Both the position numbers and the translations under genes were made by a program. This document shows, piece after piece, positions 16,995 through 29,355 of a DNA stretch of 64,000 nucleotides. The notes beneath the pieces were generated by a model. That model was not told the DNA's origin. It saw nothing but the letters and a program-made list of their open reading frames with translations, and did no database searches. Position 1 is the first letter of the stretch. The number at the start of each line of letters is the position of its first letter. This DNA is from Phyllobacterium myrsinacearum (GTDB taxonomy: Bacteria; Pseudomonadota; Alphaproteobacteria; Rhizobiales; Rhizobiaceae), in assembly GCF_002980555.1 (NCBI RefSeq), contig NZ_PVBT01000006.1, positions 1 to 64,000 on the forward strand. Direction: 5' to 3'.

Positions 16995-18668
16995 TCACGT
17001 GCGGGTTACGAACACGGTGACGATCGGCTTCTTGCCCCACGCCTCGTTGGCAGCGGCACGGACGGCGCGGCGCACCGCCTCGCGGACCATCGCCAAATCC
17101 TTGCGCTTTTCACGCGGGATACTCTGCACGGCGCCAACGGCCGCATCGTAGAGCAGATCTTCCAGCAGTTCGCCTTCCCGATCGTTCTCGGGCAGGCCGA
17201 CCGGCACGACTTCCGGATCCTCGATGATGTTGTACTTCGCATCCAGCAGCATCGATACCGCGACATGGCCGACATAAGACAGCTTGCGCCGGTCAACGAT
17301 GCCGACCTCTTCCTCGTCGCCGATGAGCTTGCCGTCCTTCATCACGCGGCCAAACGGCGCCTGATCGATGATCTCCGCCCTGCCCGGTGCCAGACGCAGA
17401 ATGTCGCCATTGCGCACCTGCGGCACCTCGGGAATGCCGGCCATGGCCGCCAGCGAGCCCTGTGCCACGAGATGCGCGGCTTCGCCATGCACAGGCACGA
17501 GAATGCGCGGGCGCACCCATTCATACATGCGCTTCAGCTCGTTGCGGCGCGGATGGCCCGAGACGTGCACCAGCTGGTCATCGTCGGAGATGATATGGAT
17601 GCCCTGCTCGATCAAAAGGTTTTTTGTCTCGATGATCGGCTTTTCATTGCCGGGAATGGTGCGCGAGGAATAGATGACCGTATCACCGGCCGACAGCGCC
17701 ACATTGCGCATCTCGTCACGGGCGAGCTTGGCCAGCGCCGCGCGGGATTCGCCCTGGCTGCCGGTCAAAATGATGACGATGTTCTCGCGCGGGATGAAAC
17801 CGTAATCCTCTTCGGAGAGGAATTCCGGAATGCCGTCGAGATAACCCAGCTCGCTCGCCACATCGATCATGCGCTTCATCGAGCGGCCGAGCACCAGCAC
17901 CTGGCGTCCGGCATCGCGGGCGGCGATGGCAATGGAGCGGATACGCCCGACATTGGACGAAAAGGTGGTGATGGCAACGCGGCCGCGGGCATTTTCGATG
18001 ATGTCGCGCAGGCTGTCGCCGACCTCACGCTCGGAGGGTGATTCCCCCTCCCGCAAGGCATTGGTGGAGTCGCACATCATCGCCAGGACGCCTTCGTCGC
18101 CGAGCGCGCGGAACCCAGCCTCGTCGATCAGCGGTCCCAGTGACGGCTCCGGGTCCATCTTCCAGTCGCCGGTGTGAACAACGATGCCCAGTGGCGTCCG
18201 GATTGCCAGCGAGACCGGTTCCGGGATGGAGTGCGTCACGGCAAGCGCTTCGAACTCGAAAGGGCCGACATTGAACCTTTCGCCGGCACGGTAAATGGTG
18301 ACGGGAATATCCGGCGCGCCCGGCTCCGACTGGCGCTTGGCCTCCAGCAGGCCGGCGGTGAACGGCGTCGCATAGACCGGCACGTTCAACAGCGGCCAGA
18401 GGTCGAGCAAGGCGCCGTAATGGTCCTCATGGGCATGCGTGATCACAATGCCCTTGAGATTATGCCGCTCGGCCTGCAGAAAACGAATATCGGGAAGAAC
18501 GAGATCAGCGCCTGGAAGATCCGGTCCGGCGAAGGTGACGCCCATGTCGACGACCACCCATTCGCGCTTGTGTGCGGGGCCATAGCCATACATGGCCAGA
18601 TTCATCCCGATTTCACCAACGCCGCCCAAAGGCAGGAACACGAGCTCTGCCTGATCGGAATTTGCCAT
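16995..18668 (-). CDS. rnj: Ribonuclease J
   Basis: 557 residues of the metallo-beta-lactamase/beta-CASP family. The zinc motif HAHEDH is at residues 78-83, with further ligands in VHTGDWKMD and SGHPRRNELKRM. RNase J has 5'-exonuclease and endonuclease activity and in alphaproteobacteria matures 23S rRNA and degrades mRNA. It sits between birA and mce in the same direction, with short gaps (19 and 8 bases). Confidence 0.95.
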   Translation of the reverse strand: MANSDQAELVFLPLGGVGEIGMNLAMYGYGPAHKREWVVVDMGVTFAGPDLPGADLVLPDIRFLQAERHNLKGIVITHAHEDHYGALLDLWPLLNVPVYATPFTAGLLEAKRQSEPGAPDIPVTIYRAGERFNVGPFEFEALAVTHSIPEPVSLAIRTPLGIVVHTGDWKMDPEPSLGPLIDEAGFRALGDEGVLAMMCDSTNALREGESPSEREVGDSLRDIIENARGRVAITTFSSNVGRIRSIAIAARDAGRQVLVLGRSMKRMIDVASELGYLDGIPEFLSEEDYGFIPRENIVIILTGSQGESRAALAKLARDEMRNVALSAGDTVIYSSRTIPGNEKPIIETKNLLIEQGIHIISDDDQLVHVSGHPRRNELKRMYEWVRPRILVPVHGEAAHLVAQGSLAAMAGIPEVPQVRNGDILRLAPGRAEIIDQAPFGRVMKDGKLIGDEEEVGIVDRRKLSYVGHVAVSMLLDAKYNIIEDPEVVPVGLPENDREGELLEDLLYDAAVGAVQSIPREKRKDLAMVREAVRRAVRAAANEAWGKKPIVTVFVTRT

Positions 18669-18687
18669 TTATACTCCTTACAACCGG

Positions 18688-19518
18688 CTATCCGGCACTT
18701 GCCGATGCAACTGCTCCGAAATGAACATCGCCGGCAGCAATCTTCACCCGTTCCCCATCATTATCGCGTATGACGAAACGGCAGTCTTCGTCAATTGTTT
18801 CGAATATACCACGCAGCACCGAGCCGTCGACCCGCACGGCAACTTCACTGCCAATTCCTGCCGCCCGCTTGAGCCAGCGCTTGCGAATCTCGGCAAGCCC
18901 GCGCCCCTCGTCCCAGATGCGGCTGTTTTCCTGCCAGGCATCGGACAGCGCCAGAAACAGCGTTTCCGCATCGCAGGCCGCACCGAGCTGCTTCAGCGAC
19001 GTCGCGGGATAGGGCACGTCCTCGGGGTAAGCAACCACATTGACGCCAATGCCGACGACAACGGCAAACCGCCCGTCCGGCAGATGCGTCGATTCCAGGA
19101 GAATGCCGGCAAGCTTGGCCTTGTTGGCCAGAAGATCATTCGGCCATTTGAGTTCCACCCGCAAATCCGACACGCTGGAACCGATACCATCGACACCAAG
19201 CGAAACCGCGCCTTGCGGGCAGACGGCGTCAAGCGCATCCGCCAGGGAAAGCCCGGCGACAAAGCCGAGGGTGGCCGCGGTCTTCAACTCGAAAGTACCG
19301 GTGAGCAGCAGGGACGCCGCCAGATTGCCATGGGATGTGGCCCAGGCGCGGCCGCGGCGACCGCGCCCGCTTTCCTGTTTCTTGGAGACGACCCACAGCC
19401 GTCCGGGATCGCCGGCCTGCGCACGCTCCAGCGCGACCGCATTGGTCGAGCCGACCGTATCGAAGGCCTCCATCCGGAAGCCGTTTTGCTGAGCCAGCGG
19501 CGAGAGCGAGAATCCCAT
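18688..19518 (-). CDS. birA: Biotin-[acetyl-CoA-carboxylase] ligase
   Basis: 276 residues with the biotinyl-AMP loop ESGRGRRGRAW and the catalytic KWPNDLL. It lacks the N-terminal helix-turn-helix of E. coli BirA, so it is a monofunctional ligase (class I) and not a biotin-operon repressor. It attaches biotin to the carboxyl carrier protein and to propionyl/pyruvate carboxylases, which fits the nearby methylmalonyl-CoA epimerase. It starts 18 bases after nuoN. Confidence 0.94.
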   Translation of the reverse strand: MGFSLSPLAQQNGFRMEAFDTVGSTNAVALERAQAGDPGRLWVVSKKQESGRGRRGRAWATSHGNLAASLLLTGTFELKTAATLGFVAGLSLADALDAVCPQGAVSLGVDGIGSSVSDLRVELKWPNDLLANKAKLAGILLESTHLPDGRFAVVVGIGVNVVAYPEDVPYPATSLKQLGAACDAETLFLALSDAWQENSRIWDEGRGLAEIRKRWLKRAAGIGSEVAVRVDGSVLRGIFETIDEDCRFVIRDNDGERVKIAAGDVHFGAVASASAG

Positions 19519-19536
19519 TGATCAGGGTTCCCGGCC

Positions 19537-20973
19537 TCAGAAGAACGTTTTCGCGGCAGCTTCCGCATAGGTGCTGACCGGTCCGCCGATCAGTACGTAC
19601 AGCAGCGTCAGCAGGCCCGAAACACCGAGGACCAGGCGCAGTTCACCGGCAACCGGCACGAACCCGCCAGCCGGTTCATCGAACCACATGATCTTGATGA
19701 TGCGCAGGTAGTAGAATGCACCAACGACCGACGCGACAATACCGATGATGGCCAGCGCGTAGAGATTGGCCTGCATCGCGGCAAGGAAGGTGTACCACTT
19801 GCCCCAGAACCCGGCGAGTGGCGGAATACCGGCCAGCGAGAACATCAGGATGGTGAAGATCGTCGCCATGACCGGATTGGTGCGGGACAGGCCAGCCAGA
19901 TCCTCGATCAGTTCGACATTGCCGTGCTTGCGGCGCATGGCCAGGATGAAGGCAAACACGCCGAGCGTCGTGATCAAATAGATCAGCATATAGATCGCCA
20001 CGCCGCGCACACCGACCTGCGTGCCGGCGGCAAGGCCGACAAGCGCATAGCCCATGTGGCTGATGGACGAATAGGCCATCAGGCGCTTGATGTTGCGCTG
20101 GCCGATGGCAGCGAATGCCCCCAGAACCATCGACGCAATGGCGATGAAGACGATGATCTGCTGCCAGTCATGGGTGATTGGCTGGAATGTCTCGACGGCA
20201 ACGCGCGTCAACAGCGCCATGGCGGCCATCTTCGGCGCGCTGGCGAAGAAGGCGGTGACCGGTGTCGGCGCGCCTTCATAGACATCCGGCGTCCACATGT
20301 GGAACGGCACGGCGGAAATCTTGAAGGCAAGACCGGCAAAGATGAACACGAGGCCGAACACCACGCCAAGCTGGCGCTCGCCGCCTGCCAGCGCCTGGGC
20401 GATGCCCGCAAAGCCGGTGTGGCCGGTAAAGCCGTAGACGAGCGAAATGCCGTAAAGCAGCATGCCCGACGACAGCGCGCCGAGAACGAAGTATTTCAGG
20501 CCAGCTTCCGTCGAGCGGGCGCTGTCGCGGTTGATTGCAGCGATGACATACAGCGCCAGAGACTGCAGTTCGAGACCGAGATAGAGCGACAGGGTGTCAT
20601 TGGCCGAAATCATCAGGAGCATGCCGAGGGTCGACAGCAGGATGAGGATCGGGAACTCGAACTTGTCGAATTTCTCCGCCTTGGCGAAGCCGACCGACAT
20701 GACGAGCGCAATGATCGAACCGACCAGCGTCAGCACTTTCATGAAGCGCGCGAACGGATCCGAAACGAAGGCACGGCCGAAGGCGTGACCATCGTGCGGG
20801 AAGAGAACGAGGATTGCCAATGCTGCAAGCAGCACGGCAACCGCCAGTCCGTTGACCAGGGAATTCGCCCGTTCACCGGAGAAGGCCCCGATCATCAGTA
20901 GAGCCAATGCGCCCACTGCGATGAGCAGTTCGGGAGCCATAAGCGTCAGGTTGGCAATCATGTCGGTCTGCAT
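19537..20973 (-). CDS. nuoN: NADH-quinone oxidoreductase subunit N
   Basis: 478 residues, about 14 membrane helices. The antiporter-like core carries the key lysines and glutamate: the [20 protein letters not shown] helix with its glutamate, and the later [19 protein letters not shown] segment. One of three proton-pumping subunits in the membrane arm of complex I. Last nuo gene, 19 bases after nuoM. A start four codons downstream (MIANLTLM) is possible. Confidence 0.96.
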   Translation of the reverse strand: MQTDMIANLTLMAPELLIAVGALALLMIGAFSGERANSLVNGLAVAVLLAALAILVLFPHDGHAFGRAFVSDPFARFMKVLTLVGSIIALVMSVGFAKAEKFDKFEFPILILLSTLGMLLMISANDTLSLYLGLELQSLALYVIAAINRDSARSTEAGLKYFVLGALSSGMLLYGISLVYGFTGHTGFAGIAQALAGGERQLGVVFGLVFIFAGLAFKISAVPFHMWTPDVYEGAPTPVTAFFASAPKMAAMALLTRVAVETFQPITHDWQQIIVFIAIASMVLGAFAAIGQRNIKRLMAYSSISHMGYALVGLAAGTQVGVRGVAIYMLIYLITTLGVFAFILAMRRKHGNVELIEDLAGLSRTNPVMATIFTILMFSLAGIPPLAGFWGKWYTFLAAMQANLYALAIIGIVASVVGAFYYLRIIKIMWFDEPAGGFVPVAGELRLVLGVSGLLTLLYVLIGGPVSTYAEAAAKTFF

Positions 20974-20992
20974 CGGCCTTGGCCTCTTCCTG

Positions 20993-22498
20993 CTATTTCA
21001 GCGCCAGTGTGGCGGCTGCGGACAGCGCGTTATTGTATTGATTGATAAGGGCGTGCACCGAGCTTGCCGTCGCATCGAAGACAGGCATCGGATAAACACC
21101 GTAGAAGATGGTGAGGATCACCAGCGGATAGACCACCAGCTTTTCACGCGGCGACATATCCAGAAGCGACTTCAGGCTTTCCTTGTCCAGCGACCCGAAC
21201 ACGACGCGGCGATAGAGCCACAGCGCGTAGGCGGCCGAGAAAATCACGCCTGATGTTGCAAACAGCGCAACCCAGGTGTTGACGCGGAAGACGCCGAGCA
21301 GGGTGAGGAATTCACCGATGAAGCCCGAGGTGCCCGGCAGGCCGACATTGGCCATAGTCAGGACCAGGAAAACCACCGCATATTTCGGCATGTTGTTAAC
21401 GAGGCCGCCATAGGCAGAGATATCGCGGGTGTGGGTACGGTCATAGACAACACCCACGCACAGGAACAGTGCGGCCGAAACCAGACCGTGCGACAGCATC
21501 TGGAACAATGCGCCCTGGATGCCCTGCTCGTTCGCGGCAAAAATACCCATGGTCACATAGCCCATGTGCGCGACCGAGGAATAGGCGATCAGCTTCTTGA
21601 TGTCTTCCTGCATCAGCGCCACCAGCGAGGTGTAGACGATGGCGACAACCGAAAGCGTGTAGATCAAGGGAGCAAAATCAGCCGATGCAACCGGGAACAT
21701 CGGCAGGGAGAAGCGCAGGAAGCCGTAGCCGCCGAGCTTCAACAGGATGCCGGCCAGAATGGCTGATGCAGCCGTCGGTGCTTCCACGTGCGCATCCGGC
21801 AGCCAGGTGTGCACCGGCCACATCGGCATCTTCACGGCGAAGGATGCGAAGAAGGCCAGCCACAGCCATGTCTGCATGGAGGCCGGGAACGGATAGGCGA
21901 GCAGCGTCGGGATATCGGTCGTACCAGCCTGCCAGTACATGGCCATGATGGCCAGCAGCATCAGCACGGAGCCGAGCAGCGTGTAGAGGAAGAACTTGAA
22001 GCTGGCATAGACGCGGCGCTTGCCGCCCCACACGCCGATGATGATGAACATGGGCACCAGCACGGCTTCGAAGAAGACGTAGAACAGCACGATATCCAGC
22101 GCGCAGAACACACCGATCATCAGTGTTTCCAGCACGAGGAAGGCAATCATGTATTCCTTGACCCGGTTCTGGATCGCTTCCCAGCTGGCCAGGATGCACA
22201 GCGGCATCAGGAATGTCGTCAGGATGACGAACAGCATCGAAATGCCGTCCACGCCCATGTGGTAGGAAATCCCGGAGTCGAGCCAGGCCATCTTTTCCAC
22301 GAACTGGAAGCCGGCATGGCCCTTGTCGAAATAATACCAGATCGGCAGGGAAAGCAGGAATGTGATGACCGTCGTCCACAGTGCCACGTTGCGGATATTG
22401 CGCCGCGCGGATTCACTGTCATCCCGGATCAGAAGGATCAGGAATGCACCGACCAATGGCAGGAAGGTAACAGTCGATAGAATTGGCCAGTCGGTCAT
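20993..22498 (-). CDS. nuoM: NADH-quinone oxidoreductase subunit M
   Basis: 501 residues, about 14 helices, with the conserved glutamate in [12 protein letters not shown] and the broken-helix segment [16 protein letters not shown], then [13 protein letters not shown]. Proton-pumping membrane-arm subunit. The start at 22498 overlaps the last base of nuoL (TGATG), which supports it over an in-frame upstream start inside nuoL. Confidence 0.96.
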   Translation of the reverse strand: MTDWPILSTVTFLPLVGAFLILLIRDDSESARRNIRNVALWTTVITFLLSLPIWYYFDKGHAGFQFVEKMAWLDSGISYHMGVDGISMLFVILTTFLMPLCILASWEAIQNRVKEYMIAFLVLETLMIGVFCALDIVLFYVFFEAVLVPMFIIIGVWGGKRRVYASFKFFLYTLLGSVLMLLAIMAMYWQAGTTDIPTLLAYPFPASMQTWLWLAFFASFAVKMPMWPVHTWLPDAHVEAPTAASAILAGILLKLGGYGFLRFSLPMFPVASADFAPLIYTLSVVAIVYTSLVALMQEDIKKLIAYSSVAHMGYVTMGIFAANEQGIQGALFQMLSHGLVSAALFLCVGVVYDRTHTRDISAYGGLVNNMPKYAVVFLVLTMANVGLPGTSGFIGEFLTLLGVFRVNTWVALFATSGVIFSAAYALWLYRRVVFGSLDKESLKSLLDMSPREKLVVYPLVILTIFYGVYPMPVFDATASSVHALINQYNNALSAAATLALK

Positions 22499-24486
22499 CA
22501 GAAGTTGCTCCCGAGCATCATCCACGTGACGAGTGCGGCGACCCCAATGAGCATCGCGAACGCATAATGATAGAGGTAACCGGTCTGCAGGCGCACCACG
22601 CGGTTGGTGACATCCACGACGCGGGCCGAGATGCCATCCGGACCATGGCCGTCAATCAGCCAGCCATCGCCCTTCTTCCACAGGAACTTGCCAAGGGCTT
22701 TGGCCGGACGCACGAACAGGAAGTCGTAGAGTTCGTCAAAATACCACTTGTTGAGCAGGAACTGGTACAGGCCGCGATGCTGCTCGGCCAGCCGGACGGG
22801 TGTCTGCGGCGAGCGGATGTAGAAGTACCAGGACAGGATGAACCCGGCCAGCATCGCAAGGAACGGCGAGGCAGCAACCAGAGCGGGCACGTGGTGGTGC
22901 AGCTCCAGAATCTCGTTTTCCTTGCCCGTGAACAGTGCACCCTTCCAGAACTCGGCATATTCGTGACCGAAGAAGTATTCGCGGAATATCACACCGGCAA
23001 ACAGCGCGCCGATGGCAAGGATGAACAGCGGCACCAGCATGACATAAGGCGATTCATGCACGTGATGCATGACGTCGTGCGAGGCACGCGGCTTGCCATG
23101 GAACGTCATGAAAATCAGGCGCCATGAATAGAAGCTGGTGAACAGCGCTGCAATCACCAGGAGGATGAAGGCATAGCCTGCCGCCGGGCTGGTCGACGCA
23201 TAGGCCGATTCGATGATCGCATCCTTGGAGAAGAAGCCGGCGGTACCGATCGCGGTGCCGGGGATGCCGAGACCGGTCAGGGCAACCGTGCCGATGATCA
23301 TCATCCAGTACGTCTGCGGGATAAGCTTGCGCAGGCCGCCCATGTGACGCATGTCCTGCTCGTCGGAAACCGCGTGAATGACGGAACCGGCGCCAAGGAA
23401 CAGCAGGGCCTTGAAGAAGGCGTGCGTGAACAGGTGGAAAATGGCGGCGCCATAGGCACCCAGACCAAGCGCCACGAACATGTAGCCGAGCTGCGAGCAG
23501 GTCGAATAGGCGATGACGCGCTTGATGTCGTTCTGCACCAGGCCGACCGTGGCGGCAAAGAAGGCAGTCGTCGCGCCGACAAGCGTGACAACGATCAGCG
23601 CCGTGTGCGACAGTTCGAAGATCGGCGACAGGCGCGCAACCATGAACACGCCTGCGGTCACCATCGTTGCCGCATGGATCAGCGCGGACACCGGTGTCGG
23701 GCCCTCCATGGCGTCAGGCAGCCAGGTGTGCAGCAGGAACTGCGCGGATTTACCCATCGCGCCCATGAACAGCAGCAGGCAGGCAACCGTGATCGCTTCC
23801 TGCTTGCCCAGGGCATAGCCGAGGAAATTCAGGACAACCTTGCCGTCCCCTGCGCCTTCCGCCGGAAGATACTGGGCGGCGGACTGGAATAGCGTGTCGA
23901 ACTGAACCGTATCGAACAGCACGAACAGCGCGAAAATACCGAGAAGGAAGCCGAAATCGCCGACGCGGTTGACGATGAAAGCTTTCATCGCCGCGGCATT
24001 GGCCGAAGGCTTCTTGAACCAGAAACCGATGAGCAGGTAGGACGCAAGACCCACGCCTTCCCAGCCGAAGAACATCTGAACCAGATTGTCGCCGGTCACC
24101 AGCATCAGCATGGCGAAGGTGAAAAGCGAGAGATAGGCGAAGAAGCGCGGCCGATGCGGATCGTGATGCATATAGCCGATCGAATAGGTATGGACGAGCG
24201 CCGACACCGTGTTGACGACGATCAGCATGACAGCGGTCAGCGTATCGATGCGCAGGGCCCAGTCGAAGCTCAGCGAACCAGACTCGACCCAGTGCATGAC
24301 CGGAACCTTGAACGCCTCGCCATGGCCGAGCGCCACGGTCGTGAATGCGATCCATGAGAGAACCGCAACCACGATCATCAGACCGGTGGTGACATACTCG
24401 CTCGCCTTCGCGCCGATGGACGAGCCGAACAGACCCGCGATCAGAAAGCCGAGCAGCGGAAGGAAGACAATCGCCAGATACAGCAT
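22498..24486 (-). CDS. nuoL: NADH-quinone oxidoreductase subunit L
   Basis: 662 residues, about 16 helices, including the long C-terminal lateral helix characteristic of NuoL. Conserved segments: [54 protein letters not shown]. It is the distal proton-pumping subunit. It starts 7 bases after nuoK. Confidence 0.96.
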   Translation of the reverse strand: MLYLAIVFLPLLGFLIAGLFGSSIGAKASEYVTTGLMIVVAVLSWIAFTTVALGHGEAFKVPVMHWVESGSLSFDWALRIDTLTAVMLIVVNTVSALVHTYSIGYMHHDPHRPRFFAYLSLFTFAMLMLVTGDNLVQMFFGWEGVGLASYLLIGFWFKKPSANAAAMKAFIVNRVGDFGFLLGIFALFVLFDTVQFDTLFQSAAQYLPAEGAGDGKVVLNFLGYALGKQEAITVACLLLFMGAMGKSAQFLLHTWLPDAMEGPTPVSALIHAATMVTAGVFMVARLSPIFELSHTALIVVTLVGATTAFFAATVGLVQNDIKRVIAYSTCSQLGYMFVALGLGAYGAAIFHLFTHAFFKALLFLGAGSVIHAVSDEQDMRHMGGLRKLIPQTYWMMIIGTVALTGLGIPGTAIGTAGFFSKDAIIESAYASTSPAAGYAFILLVIAALFTSFYSWRLIFMTFHGKPRASHDVMHHVHESPYVMLVPLFILAIGALFAGVIFREYFFGHEYAEFWKGALFTGKENEILELHHHVPALVAASPFLAMLAGFILSWYFYIRSPQTPVRLAEQHRGLYQFLLNKWYFDELYDFLFVRPAKALGKFLWKKGDGWLIDGHGPDGISARVVDVTNRVVRLQTGYLYHYAFAMLIGVAALVTWMMLGSNF

Positions 24487-24493
24487 GCCCCCG

Positions 24494-24802
24494 TCAACCT
24501 TTCATCATGTTGACGTCTTCTACGGCAATCGACCCACGATTGCGGTAGAACACGACGAGAATAGCCAGACCGATGGCAGCCTCAGCGGCCGCTACGGTCA
24601 GGACAAACAATGCAAAAACCTGTCCAACCAGATCACCCAGCGCGGCGGAGAACGCCACGAAATTCAGGTTGACGGCGAGCAGGATCAATTCGACCGACAT
24701 CAGGATGACGATCACGTTCTTACGATTGAGGAAGATACCGAAGATCCCCATCGTGAACAGGAGCGCCGAAACTGTCAGATAATGTGCAATACCGATGACC
24801 AT
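24494..24802 (-). CDS. nuoK: NADH-quinone oxidoreductase subunit K
   Basis: 102 residues with three membrane helices. The two functional glutamates are visible in [17 protein letters not shown] and [12 protein letters not shown] second ATG directly upstream (24805) could also be used. It lies 12 bases after nuoJ. Confidence 0.95.
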   Translation of the reverse strand: MVIGIAHYLTVSALLFTMGIFGIFLNRKNVIVILMSVELILLAVNLNFVAFSAALGDLVGQVFALFVLTVAAAEAAIGLAILVVFYRNRGSIAVEDVNMMKG

Positions 24803-24814
24803 CATGCGCTCCTG

Positions 24815-25435
24815 TCAAATACCCTTGCCCGTTTCGACCTGCTTGACCTCGATGGCCGTTTCAGGCGTGCGTCCGACCTGCTGGGAGATGTTCTGGCGCT
24901 TGATGCCTTCCTTGTGGCGAAGCGTCAGCACAATCGCGCCGATCATGGCGACCAGAAGCACGAGACCGGCAATCTGGAAGTAATAGATGTAATCCGTGTA
25001 GAGGATGTCGCCGAGCGCCGCCGTATTGGTGCGCGTGGCGATATCGGGTGTCGGCTGAACAACCACGCGGCCGATACTTGGCGTGAAGACCGAACCGCCG
25101 AGAACGACAATCAGCTCCACAGCCAGGATCATGCCGACAAGCGCGCCGACGGGCGCATATTGCAGCGCGCCGCGCTTCATTTCGGCAAAATCCACATCCA
25201 GCATCATCACGACGAAGAGGAAGAGGACGGCCACCGCGCCGACATAGACCACAAGAAGGATCATCGCCAGGAATTCAGCACCCGTCAGCAGGAAGAGCCC
25301 CGCCGCGTTGAAGAAGGCGAGGATCAGAAACAGCACGGAGTGCACGGGATTACGCGCCGCAATCACCATGAACGCACTGGCGACGGTGATGAAGGCGAAG
25401 AGATAAAAAAACGCCGCCGCAATACCTGTCAGCAT
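24815..25435 (-). CDS. nuoJ: NADH-quinone oxidoreductase subunit J
   Basis: 206 residues, five membrane helices in the first two thirds, with the conserved VVYVGAVAVLFLFVVMMLD helix (pi-bulge region in TM3). The start at 25435 is preceded by GGGGGAA and gives the family length; a 37-codon longer frame has no hydrophobic start. A gap of 168 bases separates it from nuoI, the widest within the operon, with no hairpin or gene seen in it. Confidence 0.95.
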   Translation of the reverse strand: MLTGIAAAFFYLFAFITVASAFMVIAARNPVHSVLFLILAFFNAAGLFLLTGAEFLAMILLVVYVGAVAVLFLFVVMMLDVDFAEMKRGALQYAPVGALVGMILAVELIVVLGGSVFTPSIGRVVVQPTPDIATRTNTAALGDILYTDYIYYFQIAGLVLLVAMIGAIVLTLRHKEGIKRQNISQQVGRTPETAIEVKQVETGKGI

Positions 25436-25603
25436 GGGTTCCCCCGATTTCCATTCCGGCAGACTGTTCTGCCATTTTAAAAGCGATTCACGGAGTTTCC
25501 GCGTATTCGCAGCCTCATAACGCATGTTCCCGGCGGGTAGAAGCACCCTGCCCTAAGACACATGCGCGCACTCGGACGGGACGACGCCCCATCCACTCAA
25601 TTG

Positions 25604-26095
25604 TTACCGGTACGGCGCATCCATTGCGATGTTCCGTGCCAGCTCGCGTTCCCAGCGGTCGCCATTGGCGAGCAGCCGGTCCTTGTCATAATAAAGCTCT
25701 TCACGGGTTTCCGTAGCGAACTCGAAATTCGGGCCTTCGACAATGGCATCCACCGGGCAGGCTTCCTGGCAGAAGCCGCAATAGATGCACTTCACCATGT
25801 CAATGTCATAACGCACCGTGCGGCGCGTTCCGTCATTGCGGCGCGGACCGGCTTCGATGGTGATGGCCTGTGCCGGGCAGATCGCTTCGCAGAGCTTGCA
25901 GGCAATGCAGCGTTCTTCGCCGTTGGGATAGCGGCGCAGCGCATGTTCTCCGCGAAAGCGCGGGCTGAGCGGTCCCTTTTCAAAGGGATAGTTCAACGTC
26001 GCCTTCGGCGCGAAGAACTGGCGCATCGACAGGAAGAAGGCGCCGACGAACTCCGCCAGCAGGAGCGATTTAGCAGCTTGTGCGAGTTGTGCCAT
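25604..26095 (-). CDS. nuoI: NADH-quinone oxidoreductase subunit I
   Basis: 163 residues with two 4Fe-4S motifs, [12 protein letters not shown] and [12 protein letters not shown], which hold clusters N6a and N6b in the peripheral arm. The N-terminus has an amphipathic membrane-contact helix ([13 protein letters not shown]). It starts 11 bases after nuoH. Confidence 0.97.
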   Translation of the reverse strand: MAQLAQAAKSLLLAEFVGAFFLSMRQFFAPKATLNYPFEKGPLSPRFRGEHALRRYPNGEERCIACKLCEAICPAQAITIEAGPRRNDGTRRTVRYDIDMVKCIYCGFCQEACPVDAIVEGPNFEFATETREELYYDKDRLLANGDRWERELARNIAMDAPYR

Positions 26096-26106
26096 GCTGA
26101 TTCTCC

Positions 26107-27153
26107 TTACGGTGTCAGGCCGGTGATTTTAAGAAACGCCGCGGTGGCGATGACCATGAAGAGCGAGATCGGCAGGAACACCTTCCAGCCCAGACGCATC
26201 AACTGGTCATAGCGGTAGCGCGGAACGAATGCCTTCACCATGGCGAACATGAAGAAGACGAAGAAAAGCTTGAGCATGAACCAGACGATGCCGGGTACCC
26301 AGTTGAGGAACCAGACGTCAACCGGTGGCAGCCAGCCGCCGAGGAACAGGATCGTGGTCAATGCGCACATCAGGGTGATGGCGACATATTCACCGAGGAA
26401 GAACAGCAGGAACGCGGTCGACGAATACTCGATCATGTGACCGGCAACGAGTTCCGATTCCGCTTCGACCAGATCGAAAGGCGGGCGGTTGGTCTCGGCC
26501 AGCGCCGAGATGAAGAAAATGACGAACATCGGGAACAGGCCGAGCCAATGCCAGTCAAGGAATGTATTGGGCAGGCCGACCATGGTGCCGAGACCGGTCT
26601 TCTGCGACAGAACGATATCCGTGAGGTTCAGCGAACCGACAGTGAGCAGAACGGTGACGATGACGAAACCGATGGAGACTTCATAGGACACCATCTGCGC
26701 AGCGGAGCGAAGCGCGCCGAGGAACGGGTACTTCGAGTTCGATGCCCAGCCGGCCATGATGACGCCGTAGACTTCGAGCGAGGAAATGGCGAGCACATAG
26801 AGAATGCCGACATTGACATTGGCAATCGCCCAGCCCTCATTGACCGGAATGACCGCCCAGGCCGCCATGGCCAGTACCGAGGATACCAGCGGTGCCAGGA
26901 GGAAAATGCCCTTGTTGGCGCCGGACGGAATGATCGGTTCCTTGACCACGAACTTCAAAAGGTCGGCAAAGGACTGCAGCAGGCCGAACGGTCCAACGAC
27001 ATTCGGGCCGCGCCGCAACTGAACTGCCGCCCAGATCTTGCGATCCGCGTAAAGCAGGTAGGCGATGATCAGCAGCATCACCACGAGCATCAGCACTGAT
27101 TTTCCGAGGATAATCAGCAGCGGCAGGATGTAGGTTGCGAAAATATCTTCCAT
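26107..27153 (-). CDS. nuoH: NADH-quinone oxidoreductase subunit H
   Basis: 348 residues, eight membrane helices. The quinone-site loop [20 protein letters not shown] is intact, as is the [14 protein letters not shown] segment near the N-terminus. It links the hydrophilic and membrane arms and forms the entrance of the quinone chamber. The start at 27153 follows the short nuoG-nuoH gap; an upstream in-frame start lies within nuoG. Confidence 0.97.
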   Translation of the reverse strand: MEDIFATYILPLLIILGKSVLMLVVMLLIIAYLLYADRKIWAAVQLRRGPNVVGPFGLLQSFADLLKFVVKEPIIPSGANKGIFLLAPLVSSVLAMAAWAVIPVNEGWAIANVNVGILYVLAISSLEVYGVIMAGWASNSKYPFLGALRSAAQMVSYEVSIGFVIVTVLLTVGSLNLTDIVLSQKTGLGTMVGLPNTFLDWHWLGLFPMFVIFFISALAETNRPPFDLVEAESELVAGHMIEYSSTAFLLFFLGEYVAITLMCALTTILFLGGWLPPVDVWFLNWVPGIVWFMLKLFFVFFMFAMVKAFVPRYRYDQLMRLGWKVFLPISLFMVIATAAFLKITGLTP

Positions 27154-27170
27154 ATCAGTCTCTTCCCCGC

Positions 27171-29252
27171 CTACTCGGCCGCCTGCTTGAAGCCGCCCTT
27201 GGCCAGCGCGGAACATTCAGCCATGACAGCTGAGGCGCGGGCGATCGGGTTGGTCAAGTAGAAGTCTTGGACCGGCGATGCGAAGGCCGTCTTGTCGACG
27301 GTGCCCGACGCATTGGCCAGCTTCTTGATGTCGGCAGCGTCACCGGCCTGAATGGCGTCGACGACAGCCAGGTGCGGGTATTCTGCATAAAGGTGTGCGC
27401 GCAGGGCGGCAAGCGAGTCGAATGGCAGCTTTTTGCCGAGCACATCGGACAGCGCGCGCAGGATCGCCCAGTCTTCCTTGGCATTACCAGGCGCAAACGC
27501 GGCGCGGTTGGTCATCTGCACACGGCCTTCGGTGTTGACGAAGGTGCCGGACTTTTCCGTATAGGTCGCGCCCGGCAGGATCACGTCGGCATTGTGCGCG
27601 CCCTGATCGCCATGGGTGCCGATATAAACGGTGAAGGCACCGCCCTTGCCGGCCCAGTTCAATTCGTCAGCGCCGAGCAGGAACAGAACGTCGAGTGCAT
27701 CCTGCATCTGCGCAACTGTCTTGCCGCCCTCGCCCGGCACGAAACCGATATCGAGCGCGCCAACCCGGCTGGCAGCGGTATGAATGACGCCGAAACCGTT
27801 CCAGTCATCGGCAAGTGCGCCGGTATCCGCTGCAATCTTGGCAGCAAGGCCGAGAACCGCATTGCCATCGGCACGGCTGAGAGCGCCCTGCCCGATGATG
27901 ATGATCGGCTTCTTGGCCTTCTTCAGCACGCCGTGGAATTTCAGCGAACCATTGGCGAGTTCCGCCAATGTGTCGGCACCGGCGCCGAGATATTCGTAGT
28001 TGAAGCGCAGGTCGGCCTGTTCGCCGATCAGCGCAATCGGAATGCCGGCAGCGCGCCAGCGCTTGCGCAGGCGGGCATTGAGCAGCGATGCTTCAAAGCG
28101 CGGATTGGAACCGATGATGAGCACGGCGTCAGCGTCTTCGATACCGTCAATGCTTGGATTGAAGATATAGGAGGCGCGGCCATTGGCCGTGTTCAGCACT
28201 GTTCCATCCTGGCGTCCGTCGATGTTGGCGGAGCCGAGCGATGTGACAAGCTGCTTGAGCGCATACATTTCCTCGACGCTGGCGAGATCGCCGGCAATCG
28301 CGCCGATCCTGTCGCCGGTCGTCTTGGCAACGGCAGCCTTGATCGCCTCGAACGCTTCCGGCCAGCTTGCCGGAACCAGACGGCCATCGCGGCGCACATA
28401 GGGGCGGTCAAGGCGCTGAGTGCGCAGGCCATCCCAGATGAAGCGGGTCTTGTCGGAAATCCATTCCTCGTTCACCGCCTCGTTGACGCGCGGAAGCACG
28501 CGCATCACTTCGCGGCCGCGGGTATCGACGCGGATAGACGAGCCGACCGCATCCATCACGTCGATGGATTCGGTCTTGGTCAATTCCCACGGACGGGCCT
28601 GGAAGGCATAGGGCTTCGATGTCAGCGCACCGACCGGGCAAAGATCGATCACGTTGCCCTGCAGCTCCGATGTCATCGCCTGCTCGAGATAGGTGGTGAT
28701 TTCGGCATCTTCGCCGCGGCCGATCAGGCCAAGCTCGGAAATGCCAGCCACTTCGGTGGTGAAGCGGACGCAGCGCGTGCAGTGAATGCAGCGCGTCATG
28801 ACCGTCTTGACGAGCGGTCCGATATATTTGTCTTCAACGGCACGCTTGTTTTCCTTGTAGCGCGAGGAATCCACGCCAAAGACCATCGCCTGATCCTGCA
28901 GATCGCACTCGCCGCCCTGATCGCAGATCGGGCAATCCAGGGGATGGTTGATCAGCAGGAATTCCATCACGCCTTCGCGGGCCTTCTTGACCATCGGCGT
29001 GTTGGTGAAAATCTCCGGTGTTTCGCCGTTCGGGCCCGGACGCAGGTCGCGCACGCCCATGGCGCAGGATGCGGCAGGCTTGGGCGGTCCGCCCTTCACT
29101 TCAATCAAGCACATGCGGCAATTGCCGGCGATCGACAAACGCTCATGGAAACAGAACCGCGGCACCTCGGCACCCGCCGTTTCCGCAGCCTGCAGAAGCG
29201 TGTAGTGATCCGGTACTTCGATTTCCCTACCGTCGACTTTGATCTTTGCCAT
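27171..29252 (-). CDS. nuoG: NADH-quinone oxidoreductase subunit G
   Basis: 693 residues. The N-terminal 2Fe-2S domain has [15 protein letters not shown], the next region [19 protein letters not shown] and the third CIHCTRC, so N1b, N4 and N5 sites are present. The C-terminal two thirds is a molybdopterin-oxidoreductase-like fold without cofactor, as in all NuoG. The start at 29252 ([13 protein letters not shown]) is preferred to one eight codons upstream. Confidence 0.97.
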   Translation of the reverse strand: MAKIKVDGREIEVPDHYTLLQAAETAGAEVPRFCFHERLSIAGNCRMCLIEVKGGPPKPAASCAMGVRDLRPGPNGETPEIFTNTPMVKKAREGVMEFLLINHPLDCPICDQGGECDLQDQAMVFGVDSSRYKENKRAVEDKYIGPLVKTVMTRCIHCTRCVRFTTEVAGISELGLIGRGEDAEITTYLEQAMTSELQGNVIDLCPVGALTSKPYAFQARPWELTKTESIDVMDAVGSSIRVDTRGREVMRVLPRVNEAVNEEWISDKTRFIWDGLRTQRLDRPYVRRDGRLVPASWPEAFEAIKAAVAKTTGDRIGAIAGDLASVEEMYALKQLVTSLGSANIDGRQDGTVLNTANGRASYIFNPSIDGIEDADAVLIIGSNPRFEASLLNARLRKRWRAAGIPIALIGEQADLRFNYEYLGAGADTLAELANGSLKFHGVLKKAKKPIIIIGQGALSRADGNAVLGLAAKIAADTGALADDWNGFGVIHTAASRVGALDIGFVPGEGGKTVAQMQDALDVLFLLGADELNWAGKGGAFTVYIGTHGDQGAHNADVILPGATYTEKSGTFVNTEGRVQMTNRAAFAPGNAKEDWAILRALSDVLGKKLPFDSLAALRAHLYAEYPHLAVVDAIQAGDAADIKKLANASGTVDKTAFASPVQDFYLTNPIARASAVMAECSALAKGGFKQAAE

Positions 29253-29355
29253 CGTCTGTCCAACCTCGCGGAACATTCCGCATTTTCATTTGGCATTCCC
29301 GCGATACCGCTGAAATACCTTCAATTGCTCCATGCCGGTCCAAGCCAGCATGGCT

